From: Bact-08 sp964533215
Lineage (GTDB): Bacteria > Bacteroidota > Bacteroidia > Bacteroidales > UBA932
NCBI GenBank assembly: GCA_964533215.1
Contig: CAZHLJ010000007.1
Location: 1 to 64,000, forward strand
Reading direction: 5' to 3'
DNA: 64,000 nucleotides
The position numbers and the translations under genes are program-made. A model generated the notes under the pieces. That model searched no databases. It had not been told where the DNA came from and saw nothing but the letters and a program-made list of their open reading frames with translations. Positions 53,306 through 62,875 of this stretch are shown here, piece by piece. Position 1 is the first letter of the stretch. Each line of letters begins with the position of its first letter.

Positions 53306-54844
53306 ATGTTTAAGAACCATCCAAAAGGACTTCTTTCAGCAGCTCTTGCGAATATGGGTGAGCGCTTTGGATTTTACACGATGATGGCGATCCTTGTACT
53401 CTTCCTTCAGGCAAAATTCGGCCTGGATGGAACAAGTGCAGGTCTGATCTACTCCATCTTTTATGCATTAATCTACATCCTGGCTTTGGTGGGAGGTATT
53501 ATTGCCGACAAGACAAGAAATTTTAAAGGCACCATTTTTGTCGGCCTTGTAGTAATGACTATCGGTTATCTGATGATGGCCATCCCTACTCCAACCCCTG
53601 TTCCAAACAAAGCCCTCTTCCTGACAATTGTATGCTCAGGACTATTCGTAATCGCTTTCGGTAACGGTCTGTTCAAAGGCAATCTTCAGGCACTTGTTGG
53701 ACAAATGTATGATGACCCTAAATACGGAAAGATGAGAGATTCCGGATTCTCGCTGTTTTACATGTTCATCAATGTTGGCGCAATCTTCGCACCATTGTTC
53801 GCGATTGGAATCCGTAACTGGTGGCTTAATCATAATGGTTTTGCCTATAATGCAAGTCTACCCGCATTGTGCCACGGGCAACTGGATGGCACGCTTTCTG
53901 CCGAAGCTACACAACGTTTCAGTGAACTGGCTACACAAGTAAGTGGCGCTCCTGTAATGGATCTTCCAGGTTTTGCAGACAAATATCTAAGTGTTTTCAC
54001 AACTGGATATCATTACGCTTTTGGAATTGCAATTTTCGCCATGCTGATCTCTTTGGTCATATATCTTACAAACAAAAACAATTTCCCTGGAGTTAAAGTT
54101 CCTGCCGCACAAGGTGGAAACAAGGCAGTTGGCTCTGAAATGTCGGTTCAGGAGATACGTCAGCGTATGTACGCACTCTTTGCTGTATTCGCAGTTGTTA
54201 TTTTCTTCTGGTTCTCTTTCCATCAGAATGGACTTACCCTTACAATGTTTGCAAAGGAGTATACAGACCTTAGCGGTATAAACATCAATCTTGGTTTTGT
54301 AACGATTCAGGGTGCAGAAATATTCCAGTCTATCAATCCTTTCTTTGTTGTGTTCCTAACTCCTGTGATTATGGGAATTTTCGGATGGCTCAGAGCTAAA
54401 GGAATGGAGCCTTCCACTCCAAGAAAGATTGCGATAGGAATGGTAATTGCAGCCTCTGCATTTACTCTTATGGCTGTTGGTTCATACGTTTCAGACCTTC
54501 CTTTGCACAAAGATTTCCTTGCAATGGGTAGCCTTCCGGATTCAAAACTTGTAACACCGTTCCTGCTTATAGGTACATACTTTATACTTACCGTTGCAGA
54601 ACTATTCATCAGCCCGCTTGGACTTTCATTCGTTTCCAAAGTTGCTCCTCCTAAGTATCAGGGTGTGATGCAGGGCGGATGGCTTGGCGCCACTGCATGC
54701 GGAAACCAGCTTCTGTTTATTGGTGCGGTTCTTTACGACAGTATTCCAATCTGGTTGACATGGACAGTCTTCGTTGTTGCTTGTCTTATCTCTTTCACAA
54801 CAATGCTTGTGATGTTAAGATGGCTTGAGAGAGTTGCCAAATAG
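53306..54844 (+). CDS. POT-family proton-coupled oligopeptide transporter
   Basis: A 512-residue inner-membrane protein of the major facilitator superfamily. The POT signature ERFGFYTM is at 19-26, followed by GGIIADKT and FKGNLQALVGQMY; about 12-14 hydrophobic helices are visible. These carriers import di- and tripeptides with protons. Its own promoter and a strong terminator make it monocistronic. With PepD and the proteases of 54945-63837 it fits peptide use. Confidence 0.92.
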   Translation: MFKNHPKGLLSAALANMGERFGFYTMMAILVLFLQAKFGLDGTSAGLIYSIFYALIYILALVGGIIADKTRNFKGTIFVGLVVMTIGYLMMAIPTPTPVPNKALFLTIVCSGLFVIAFGNGLFKGNLQALVGQMYDDPKYGKMRDSGFSLFYMFINVGAIFAPLFAIGIRNWWLNHNGFAYNASLPALCHGQLDGTLSAEATQRFSELATQVSGAPVMDLPGFADKYLSVFTTGYHYAFGIAIFAMLISLVIYLTNKNNFPGVKVPAAQGGNKAVGSEMSVQEIRQRMYALFAVFAVVIFFWFSFHQNGLTLTMFAKEYTDLSGININLGFVTIQGAEIFQSINPFFVVFLTPVIMGIFGWLRAKGMEPSTPRKIAIGMVIAASAFTLMAVGSYVSDLPLHKDFLAMGSLPDSKLVTPFLLIGTYFILTVAELFISPLGLSFVSKVAPPKYQGVMQGGWLGATACGNQLLFIGAVLYDSIPIWLTWTVFVVACLISFTTMLVMLRWLERVAK

Positions 54845-54868
54845 CAAACATATCTTACATATAACATT

Positions 54869-54902
54869 AAGGAGCTGCCTAAAGAGGCAGCTCCTTTCTT
54901 TT
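54869..54902 (+). terminator. Intrinsic terminator of the POT gene
   Basis: AAGGAGCTGCC (54869-54879) and GGCAGCTCCTT (54886-54896) form a perfect 11-bp stem with a 6-nt loop and T-rich tail. Confidence 0.93.
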
Positions 54903-54944
54903 TACTGAGTATAAAAGCGGACAGAAAGTCCGGGTCCGGAGCAG

Positions 54945-57900
54945 TTATTCAACCAGATATTTTGTAAAATAATCTCGTTTTCGCTTTTCGAAATAAGATT
55001 TATAGGGATTCTCATAACCATGGCTTTGTCCTGGCAGGATTAGCAGGTCAAAATCCTTGTTATTGTTTATTAATGCATTGACCAAGCGATAAGTATGTGC
55101 CGGATGTACATTTGCATCCGCATCTCCGGTAATTAAAAATAGTTTGCCTTTAAGTTTAGGAATAAGCTCCATGTTGGTCTTTACTTTCAGTTTAAAGTTT
55201 TCATCCACGCCGTTGCTGGACTCAACCCATTCACGGTTGTAAATATGATTGTCATAATTCCCTGAGGAGGCAACAGCTACCTTGTAAAAATCAGGATATG
55301 TACAGATAGCAGCTACAGCCATCATAGCCCCTCCGGAATGTCCGTATATGCCAATACGAGTACTATCCATAAAAGAGTACTTACGGCAAAGCTGACTTAA
55401 TCCATATTTATCATCCTCCAGAGCACAGTCTCTTATATTGCCAAATCCATATAAGGCATAAGCCTTATTCCTGACAGGATTCCCCCCTCTGTGTCCCATA
55501 CACACTACAATTACCCCTCTCTGAGCCAAGGCTGTATTGTTGTACCTGTCAAATACTGTAAAATCTGTCCACACGGTTTCTGTGTGCGGGCCTGGATATA
55601 CCTGGGATACAACCGGATAAATTTTTGACGAATCAAAATCATAAGGTTTCCACATAATGCCATACAAATCAGTCACACCATCAGCAGCTTTTATCTTAAA
55701 CTGCTCCGGCATTTTCCATCCGTACTCAAACAATTTGGAAATATCAGGATGTTCAATAATATCAAGTAATTTACCCTTTCCGTCTCTTGCAGATATAGCT
55801 GGCAAAGTATCAATCCTTGAGTAATTGTCAATAATCAAATTACATGATGGGCTGACAAAAACGTTATGTGTGGCATTGTCAGGTGTTAAAAGTTCAATTT
55901 TTTTACCATCCGTTTTTACCTTGTATAAATATGCGTAATTAGGATTCCGGGAATTCTCCTTTCCATATCCATAAATAAAAAGCTGGTTTCTTGCAGTGTC
56001 AATCCTCGCAATTTTAGCCGCTGTCCATTCTCCTTTTGTTACCTGATTCAATAAACGTCCATCTCCGTCATATCTGTAATAATGGCCCCATCCTGTTCTG
56101 TCAGACCATAACAAAATCTCTTTTCCTTTATTAATTATATGACATTTAAACAGATTATAGTTAATACAAGGATGGCTCTTCTCCGAAATCAAGACTCTGA
56201 CATCCCCTGTTTCTACATTTACACAACATAATTCAAGCTCGTTTCTGGTCCGATTTTTCCTGAGGAAAAAGACTCTGTCATCAACATCCGGTGTCGGGAC
56301 AATCTCTACCTCTTGTCCGGGCCACTTTTCCGTGTTGACCTTTATAAAACTGCCTTTATCGGCAGATCCTATGTAAAGTTCAGATTTTGCGACAATTGTA
56401 TCTTCCGGTAATTCGTATTGGTAAGTAGTGACAATAGGCCTGCCATTATTAGTTGTGCAGAGTAAGGGCATGGTCCCTATATTTCTCTTATCCACGCGTG
56501 TAATATAGAATCGGTTGCCCTTTCCCATCCACACCCAGTCTGCCAGAGCAAACTCATGGTTTTTCTCAGAATCCATACAAAGGTCTGAGACTTTCCCTGA
56601 GCTAATATTTTTAATCTTAAGAATTCCTTTCTCCATAATTGGTTGAAAGTTGCTATCCGGAGATAGCCCAAATTGCTTTTGATTGAATTTTTCAGGATCA
56701 ACACTTACCAGCAACTTACGAGATTCATCATAAATATAGTGTTTACTGGAATAATTAACCCGCGCAATAATTCCATTGCTGTCAAAAGCCGGATTATAGA
56801 ATACCATATCCGGACTGAAATTTTTGTATTCTTTTTTAAGTGTGCTATCAATTTTATGCTTATTGTATAGCTCCCTTTTCCCTTTCAAAGCATCATAAAC
56901 GTAATAATGCTTCTCTCCTCCCGGCTTTTCGAATACATACCAGCAAATATCCATTTTGGGATGAAAGAAGGGAACGACTTGTGTCGTTCCCACTTTATTT
57001 TTAAGATTCGGTACATCATATTTCTCGGATTCCAGCTCTTCCAAAGGTGGAAAAGCTGATTTCAGATAGTTCATTACATTTGATTGCTTCCCGCTTCTCA
57101 AAACTGCTTTCACAATATCAAGCAGCCTTGGATGTGCCTTCGGCCCGTGTTGTGGTAAATATGCCAGAAAACCGAACATTACCTGCTGATTATCGGCGGA
57201 AAAGTTCCCGATATTGTCCGCAAGAATGTTTCCTGCCTTTAAAGAATCGTTCTCTGCCACAGCAATCACCACATCCATTATCGCAAGGTACTGTGACTTA
57301 TCGGGAATCCCGGTCTTTGCAACCTTGTTTTTCAGATTAATAAAATCCTGAGGATTACGTTCATGATCCTTAAAGTACCAGCCCCTCAAAACGTAGTCCG
57401 CTGTCTGTCTGACATTAGATGCGATTTTTGAGTATACTGAGTCAGTTCCTACTGTTTTTATAAAATCCTCATAATGGTCCAGCAGGTAAACTACATTTTT
57501 GCTGCCTACCCCCGAGAGTTCCCGTTCATATCTGTTTCGTCCAAACAGCAACCAGTTATCCGGACTGATTCTCTCCTGATGCGTCAACTTATCAAAATAT
57601 TCAGAGGCAATCCTCTTACCCTCTGTTCTTTCAACAAGGCTGAGTTTAAGCACGATATAATCTCTGTAGAATTTACCGTCACAGTTACCCTGATTGTACA
57701 TTCGGTCCATCATGGCTACCTTATTCTCAGGATTTAACCCGTCTTTGATCTTTGCCATGAATTTATCGGCAGGCATACCACCAACAAATTTAAACAAAAG
57801 CTCACCTTTTGAATTCAGAAGGAGGAAAGAGGGATATGCCTCAACCTTGTATGGTTTGGCATATTTTTTCCCCTCCTCCGTCTCCATATCCAGCTTTATA

Positions 57901-58151
57901 TTTATAAAGTTGGCATTGAAATAATCAGCAATACTGTCGACGGTAAACACATTAGCAGCCATCGCCTTGCATGGGCCGCACCATTGGGTATAACAATCCA
58001 CAAATATTGTTTTACCCGTTGTACCCGAATTTTTAAAGGCTTCTTCAAGCGTTATGTGCCTGAAATCTATACTTCTGTTCTGCGCATACAACGTAGTCTG
58101 AAGAATCATAGTCAGAACTATGATCAGGTTATATGGAATTTTTTTCATCAA
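54945..58151 (-). CDS. Thioredoxin-S9 prolyl oligopeptidase fusion
   Basis: A 1068-residue exported protein (signal peptide MMKKIPYNLIIVLTMILQTT, cleaved near LYAQ). Residues about 28-140 are a thioredoxin fold with active WCGPCK (57-62) and the cis-Pro region VEAYPSFLLL. About 140-370 is helical. About 380-800 fits the DPP IV-type beta-propeller (DWVWMGKGNRFYITRVDKRN, LLWSDRTGWGHYYRYDGDGR). The C-terminal alpha/beta hydrolase has Ser939 (GHSGGA), Asp1012 (TGDADANVH) and His1044 (GQSHGYE), a complete triad. So it joins a periplasmic thiol-redox module to a dipeptidyl-peptidase-like enzyme. It is the last gene of the SusD-type operon, 8 nt after the previous gene. Confidence 0.85.
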   Translation of the reverse strand: MMKKIPYNLIIVLTMILQTTLYAQNRSIDFRHITLEEAFKNSGTTGKTIFVDCYTQWCGPCKAMAANVFTVDSIADYFNANFINIKLDMETEEGKKYAKPYKVEAYPSFLLLNSKGELLFKFVGGMPADKFMAKIKDGLNPENKVAMMDRMYNQGNCDGKFYRDYIVLKLSLVERTEGKRIASEYFDKLTHQERISPDNWLLFGRNRYERELSGVGSKNVVYLLDHYEDFIKTVGTDSVYSKIASNVRQTADYVLRGWYFKDHERNPQDFINLKNKVAKTGIPDKSQYLAIMDVVIAVAENDSLKAGNILADNIGNFSADNQQVMFGFLAYLPQHGPKAHPRLLDIVKAVLRSGKQSNVMNYLKSAFPPLEELESEKYDVPNLKNKVGTTQVVPFFHPKMDICWYVFEKPGGEKHYYVYDALKGKRELYNKHKIDSTLKKEYKNFSPDMVFYNPAFDSNGIIARVNYSSKHYIYDESRKLLVSVDPEKFNQKQFGLSPDSNFQPIMEKGILKIKNISSGKVSDLCMDSEKNHEFALADWVWMGKGNRFYITRVDKRNIGTMPLLCTTNNGRPIVTTYQYELPEDTIVAKSELYIGSADKGSFIKVNTEKWPGQEVEIVPTPDVDDRVFFLRKNRTRNELELCCVNVETGDVRVLISEKSHPCINYNLFKCHIINKGKEILLWSDRTGWGHYYRYDGDGRLLNQVTKGEWTAAKIARIDTARNQLFIYGYGKENSRNPNYAYLYKVKTDGKKIELLTPDNATHNVFVSPSCNLIIDNYSRIDTLPAISARDGKGKLLDIIEHPDISKLFEYGWKMPEQFKIKAADGVTDLYGIMWKPYDFDSSKIYPVVSQVYPGPHTETVWTDFTVFDRYNNTALAQRGVIVVCMGHRGGNPVRNKAYALYGFGNIRDCALEDDKYGLSQLCRKYSFMDSTRIGIYGHSGGAMMAVAAICTYPDFYKVAVASSGNYDNHIYNREWVESSNGVDENFKLKVKTNMELIPKLKGKLFLITGDADANVHPAHTYRLVNALINNNKDFDLLILPGQSHGYENPYKSYFEKRKRDYFTKYLVE

Positions 58152-58159
58152 ATTGCTGT

Positions 58160-60433
58160 TTAGTTGTTGTAATAAAGTCGTTTAAGACGGAGCATCATGA
58201 GTCCATAGTACTCCTTTCCCTCTTCGGTGGTAGCACTCTTAAGCAAAGAGTTTACCTTCTCTGAGACCCTGTATAAATAAGAGTGGAGAGTATTTGTACT
58301 GTCAGACAAGCCAGCCGTAATATTATTCTTAGAGGCTGTCTCGGCCAATGCTGCAATAAAGTTGAGCTGTATGGATCTCTGATAAGAGGTTAGCAATGTA
58401 GCATCACGGAAATCGTGAAAAACAACCCTGTCTAAGTATCTGAATAATTCATCACAAGTCATTGCACCTTCAACCTTCATATCTTCGGCTTCAACCAAAG
58501 AGCCTAGAACTTCTGGCTTGATAACCATCTTTAACACATCATTTGATGTCTGGATAAGGAATGACTCACTGCTCAGCCCGCATGACTTAAGGTTGTTCTT
58601 ATAATCCCACCATGTTGAGGGCTGTGTCAGTATCTCACTCTCCAAAAAGGCCAGTGCACTTCGTTGAAGATCGCCAGCTACAAATGTTATGGGAGAGTCT
58701 TTGTAACCCTGCACCACAGCTCTGGAAGACTTACCTCCAACCAATGAAGCCACCTGTTTTATATAATCACTGTACACAATCATGAGCTTTGCTGTCAGCA
58801 TGCCTACGTTGCCCCACTTATTCTCAGGATATGGTTGTTGACGGACAATTTTCTCCAGATCAGGATATATTTCCTTGAGGTTATCTATCCCCAGTTGGGC
58901 AGATTTCAGAAGGTCGTTTGAAAGATACATAGGCTGTGAGAACGGATCTCCCTTTTTTGTTGTGAAATATGATGATTTCAGTGACGGAGGGTTCTTTCTT
59001 CCACTATATGCGTAGGCAATTGCTTCCTGATCGTATATTGACACAACAGGTAGCAGGCTTGCAGGCTTGATTTTATCTCCAGGCCTTGCCACATAGTTAA
59101 ATCCTACCGTAGGTGTTATTGAGGCAGAAATCCCATACTTATTCAACTTAGCCTCTGAACGCAAGTCATCTATAGAAAATACGGTATAACCCGCATAGTT
59201 CTCCTTCATACCCAGGATCTTTCCCAGTTTCGATGCTACAAGAGATGTCATTATATCCTGACGCACAGATAAATCATTCATATCCTTGAGAACACGCTTG
59301 TCAATCAATCCGCACTGAAGGAGATATTTTTGGAGCATTTCAACCGCAGTCGCATCTGTTACATTGACCTTGGCACAAAGAATCTCACCTGTGAGCGGGT
59401 GGCTTATATTTGTAGATAATAGATCGCCATAGGCACTTCCCCATTTGAACAATATTGTCTTATATGCAAGCAGAGCCTTACCTGGATCTGAAGTAATGTC
59501 GAATACTCCATTATACCCGGCATTTTTAAAGGCCATCTCCCATTGTTTCAGAGCATTTACAATACTTTGTCTGAAAGGTGGCGGAGTGAGAGAGTCTATA
59601 TAGACTGTGATTTTATTGCCGGAGCGTTTTGAAAGATCCCAATGTTGTATGAACTCTTTTTTCTGAACCAGGAATTGCCTTGTATCATATATATTCTTTG
59701 TCACTGTCTCGAATCCATATGCAGGATGGGCCTCAACATCTGAAAATTGTCTCTCCGGTAATTCCTGCAACAGAATATCCAGCTTAAATGAAAAAATTTC
59801 ATCATAACCTATTTTTGTCTGAGGGTTCGGCCTATAGTCGGTCTGAGTCCGGTGAACCTTGAATACCACACCATTATCAATTATCTTACAGGTATCTATT
59901 CCTGATCTTGCAGGATCAGGATGGCTCAAACCAGAATATGTACTCACAGCAAACAAACCTGCCGGATTGCCAAGTTCTCCTGTGATATCTATTATCACAG
60001 ACTTATCCCCATCGCCACGGGCATAAATGGGCAATGTATAAAACACCGGTATAAAGCCGGATTTCTCAAGAGAGAGACTCATCTCCGACTCTGACGGGTC
60101 AGAAGCGACATCTCTGGTCAGGTTTTTATATATCTCCAGTGTATTGTTCCTTCCCTCTGAAAACCTGATGACGCCTGACGCCGGAGAAACAAAGGCAGAC
60201 ATTCCACCTGCAACATGTATTGTCATGAGGAGTTCCTTACCAAATGCAGAACGAGGCACTTCCAGATAATATTTACCCTTTGAAATATATACCGAATAAT
60301 ACCCTTTATGTATAATAGTAGTGTCCTTCTTGTAAAACTGGCCATAACTCAATGGCTTGTTATTTCCCTGTCCGTGCATTGCGGAGGGTAATAAGAAGAT
60401 AGCCAATAATAAAAGGACAAGTTTGTGTTTCAT
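58160..60433 (-). CDS. Inactive-looking paralogue of the DUF5117 metalloprotease
   Basis: A 757-residue exported protein (MKHKLVLLLLAIFLLPSAMHGQ). It aligns along its length with the next gene upstream: similar N-terminal beta domain (YYSVYISKGKYYLEVPRSAF), similar ITVYIDSLTPPPFRQSIVNA and FDESL-type C-terminus. But the zinc site HEVGHTLGLLHD of the neighbour reads SKLGKILGMKEN here (401-412): all three His and the catalytic Glu are gone, and the Met-turn SIMDY is SITPT. It is an intact open frame, so more likely a kept pseudo-enzyme (binding, lid or regulatory role) than a decaying gene. It lies 3 nt after its paralogue. Confidence 0.8.
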   Translation of the reverse strand: MKHKLVLLLLAIFLLPSAMHGQGNNKPLSYGQFYKKDTTIIHKGYYSVYISKGKYYLEVPRSAFGKELLMTIHVAGGMSAFVSPASGVIRFSEGRNNTLEIYKNLTRDVASDPSESEMSLSLEKSGFIPVFYTLPIYARGDGDKSVIIDITGELGNPAGLFAVSTYSGLSHPDPARSGIDTCKIIDNGVVFKVHRTQTDYRPNPQTKIGYDEIFSFKLDILLQELPERQFSDVEAHPAYGFETVTKNIYDTRQFLVQKKEFIQHWDLSKRSGNKITVYIDSLTPPPFRQSIVNALKQWEMAFKNAGYNGVFDITSDPGKALLAYKTILFKWGSAYGDLLSTNISHPLTGEILCAKVNVTDATAVEMLQKYLLQCGLIDKRVLKDMNDLSVRQDIMTSLVASKLGKILGMKENYAGYTVFSIDDLRSEAKLNKYGISASITPTVGFNYVARPGDKIKPASLLPVVSIYDQEAIAYAYSGRKNPPSLKSSYFTTKKGDPFSQPMYLSNDLLKSAQLGIDNLKEIYPDLEKIVRQQPYPENKWGNVGMLTAKLMIVYSDYIKQVASLVGGKSSRAVVQGYKDSPITFVAGDLQRSALAFLESEILTQPSTWWDYKNNLKSCGLSSESFLIQTSNDVLKMVIKPEVLGSLVEAEDMKVEGAMTCDELFRYLDRVVFHDFRDATLLTSYQRSIQLNFIAALAETASKNNITAGLSDSTNTLHSYLYRVSEKVNSLLKSATTEEGKEYYGLMMLRLKRLYYNN

Positions 60434-60436
60434 ATA

Positions 60437-62875
60437 TTATTTTAAATTATTTAAGATTGATGATTGTTTGCCGTTCTCCCAGATGGTAATGAAATTGGCT
60501 ATACCTTGATAATGTGATGCTTCCAGAGTGCCGGGAAGTTTTTCCATCTGACTCTTGCAGATAGACTTGATATCGGATAACATACTCTTGTAGAGAACTC
60601 CGGTCCCATTTCCGTTACTTGACTGATTCTCCCCGAATATAGTCAGTTTGGTGACGAATTCATTCTGAATCATTCTTTCATATCTGGTAAGCTTCTGCTT
60701 AGAAGTTTTTGACTCAAATATCGACTTGTACATGGTCTCCACGATGAGCTCAAAACTGCTCGGAGCATCTGACAGCTCTTCGGTTTTCTTCACCTCTGAT
60801 GATTTTGCGAATAATTTTCCCAAAGTGGTGCTTACAAAGTCCAGCACATAATATGAATAGTCAATTCTTGCCTTGTCCATGATATCCTGCCTATATAGCC
60901 ACTCTGGTTCCTCAATTAGATTGGTTTCTATAAACTTCAATGCCTCAAGTTGCCTATCAGCCGGGACAGGTCTATATAGTGTAAGACTCTCGTCAAATAC
61001 AGGATTGTCTATATATCTGCCGCCTATGATTTTCAATACGTGATTTATATAATTGTGGTATTGATTCAAGACAGAAAGGTATCGTCTTCTCAACGGAAAA
61101 TAGTTTGGATCATCATTGGGAGTCCACGCCTGCAGATTATTCATAATTACTTTCAGATTCTTTATACCTAAGCTGTTTGCATATATCACATCGGAACCAA
61201 AATCCTCTGATTGTACACGTGGGTCCATCAAATCATTCTCTCTTACAAAAAGCAGTTCGGGATTTTTCCTCTTCTCATCGACCCACTTTCTAAGTACCTC
61301 AGTCTGAGCAACGACATCAAGATTGTCCGGTAGATAACGATAACCCCATTCAATGGCGTAGTTGTCATACACTCCTATTCTTGGAAACAAATCCTGCTGT
61401 TCGAGGCTATCTTCCGGTTGTGCCAGATAGTTAAACCTTTGGTAATCCATTATTGAAGCGCCGAGTCCGTTTTTCCGGATAAAACTCTTGCTTCTCAGAC
61501 TATCAACCGGATAAACTGTGCTACCCATATAATCATGCAGCAAACCAAGTGTGTGTCCCACCTCGTGGGTGAGCACAGTTCCGGCAAGTTTGCCCATGGT
61601 CTCACGAGAGAGAGGATATTCTCTGGCATTTGTGTCAACAACTGAACACATAACAAAATACCAGCGTTGGAGAAGATCTTGCACAGAGTGAAAAATGGCA
61701 ATATGTGAAGTTATTATCTCCCCGGACCTCGGGTCGTTGACCATTGGCCCATAAGCATTTGGAATAGGTGATGCCTTATAGGATACTAGATTATAGCGAG
61801 CATTTCCCTCAGAATAATCCGGATTTTCCTCCTTAGTCGGAGCAAGTCTTGCTTGAATGGCATTTTTAAAGCCAGCCTTCTCGAAAACCGGTTGCCATGC
61901 CTCGATTGCTTTTATGAATGAAGGCACAAGGTAATCAGGAGTGGCCCTGTCAATATAAAATACTATCGGTTTCTGAGGTTCAACGAGCTCTCCTTTGAAA
62001 TAGCGTTCCACATCCTCAGCCTTAGGCTCAAGACGCCAACGTGTTGCAACAGTAAGACCGGATTGTATGCCATTTTCAAAATTATGCCACTCGTCTGTAC
62101 CTCTGAGGAACTTAGGAAAATAGCCCACTCTCGGTTCAGAAACTCTTGGCTTCATCGGTTTTTCAGGCAGCAGCAGCCAGCATGCTCCAACCTCCCACGC
62201 GGTATTGCCGTAATTCTCACCCTCATCCTTCTTCTCACTATTCTCTGTTGCAGTATAATACCTTACAGAACTGAAGTTGATATTTTCAGGGAAAGCCTTA
62301 ATATCCGATGCATATGAGAGGTTCTTCTTATACTCTCCCAGCTTCAGCTCGTCCTTTGAGCCTCTGAGAGAGAATAATTCCGTATCTTCCTTCATCAGAT
62401 CAGTAATATCAATTACATAACCGGAATCTCTTTTTTCGATAATAGGTGCTGTTGTGATAACTGTCCCATCAAAAGACTTTAAATATGAACTGTATATTGA
62501 GTTCGGTATGCCTTCGTATAGCAAACGTGGATTTATTATTTCAATATTGTCCTTCTTCTTGATGATTCTGATAAGTTTCTCAAAGACAGAGTCGCCTCCA
62601 TAACCGAAACGCATTTCCGGATCCTTATCCTTGGATGCTGATCCTCTCAGTATTGTTATTGTGACAAGGATGTCCCTGTCAAGTATCGATTCGGGGATAA
62701 TAAGGTAATATTTCCCCTCTTGTTGGAAAGTGCTTATAAAACCACTGTCAATAATTGTCCCCTCTTTAATTAAAGAGGAGCTTACCGCCACTCCTTCTCT
62801 GTTTTGGGCTCTTAGTTCGTACATGAAGCAGAAAAGGAGAGGCAGCAAGACAATTGCGCTAATTATTTTTCTCAT
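60437..62875 (-). CDS. Zinc-dependent metalloprotease, DUF5117/DUF5118 type
   Basis: An 812-residue exported protein (MRKIISAIVLLPLLFCFMYE, cleaved near LRAQ). The N-terminal domains (DUF5118 and DUF5117-like, about 30-330) lead to a metzincin site: HEVGHTLGLLHD at 437-448, with Glu438 as base, followed by the Met-turn SIMDY (Met476). The C-terminal 300 residues are helical. Families of this kind occur beside SusC/SusD genes in Bacteroidota. The start overlaps the stop of the Mx1-like lipoprotein by one base (TAATG). Confidence 0.88.
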   Translation of the reverse strand: MRKIISAIVLLPLLFCFMYELRAQNREGVAVSSSLIKEGTIIDSGFISTFQQEGKYYLIIPESILDRDILVTITILRGSASKDKDPEMRFGYGGDSVFEKLIRIIKKKDNIEIINPRLLYEGIPNSIYSSYLKSFDGTVITTAPIIEKRDSGYVIDITDLMKEDTELFSLRGSKDELKLGEYKKNLSYASDIKAFPENINFSSVRYYTATENSEKKDEGENYGNTAWEVGACWLLLPEKPMKPRVSEPRVGYFPKFLRGTDEWHNFENGIQSGLTVATRWRLEPKAEDVERYFKGELVEPQKPIVFYIDRATPDYLVPSFIKAIEAWQPVFEKAGFKNAIQARLAPTKEENPDYSEGNARYNLVSYKASPIPNAYGPMVNDPRSGEIITSHIAIFHSVQDLLQRWYFVMCSVVDTNAREYPLSRETMGKLAGTVLTHEVGHTLGLLHDYMGSTVYPVDSLRSKSFIRKNGLGASIMDYQRFNYLAQPEDSLEQQDLFPRIGVYDNYAIEWGYRYLPDNLDVVAQTEVLRKWVDEKRKNPELLFVRENDLMDPRVQSEDFGSDVIYANSLGIKNLKVIMNNLQAWTPNDDPNYFPLRRRYLSVLNQYHNYINHVLKIIGGRYIDNPVFDESLTLYRPVPADRQLEALKFIETNLIEEPEWLYRQDIMDKARIDYSYYVLDFVSTTLGKLFAKSSEVKKTEELSDAPSSFELIVETMYKSIFESKTSKQKLTRYERMIQNEFVTKLTIFGENQSSNGNGTGVLYKSMLSDIKSICKSQMEKLPGTLEASHYQGIANFITIWENGKQSSILNNLK

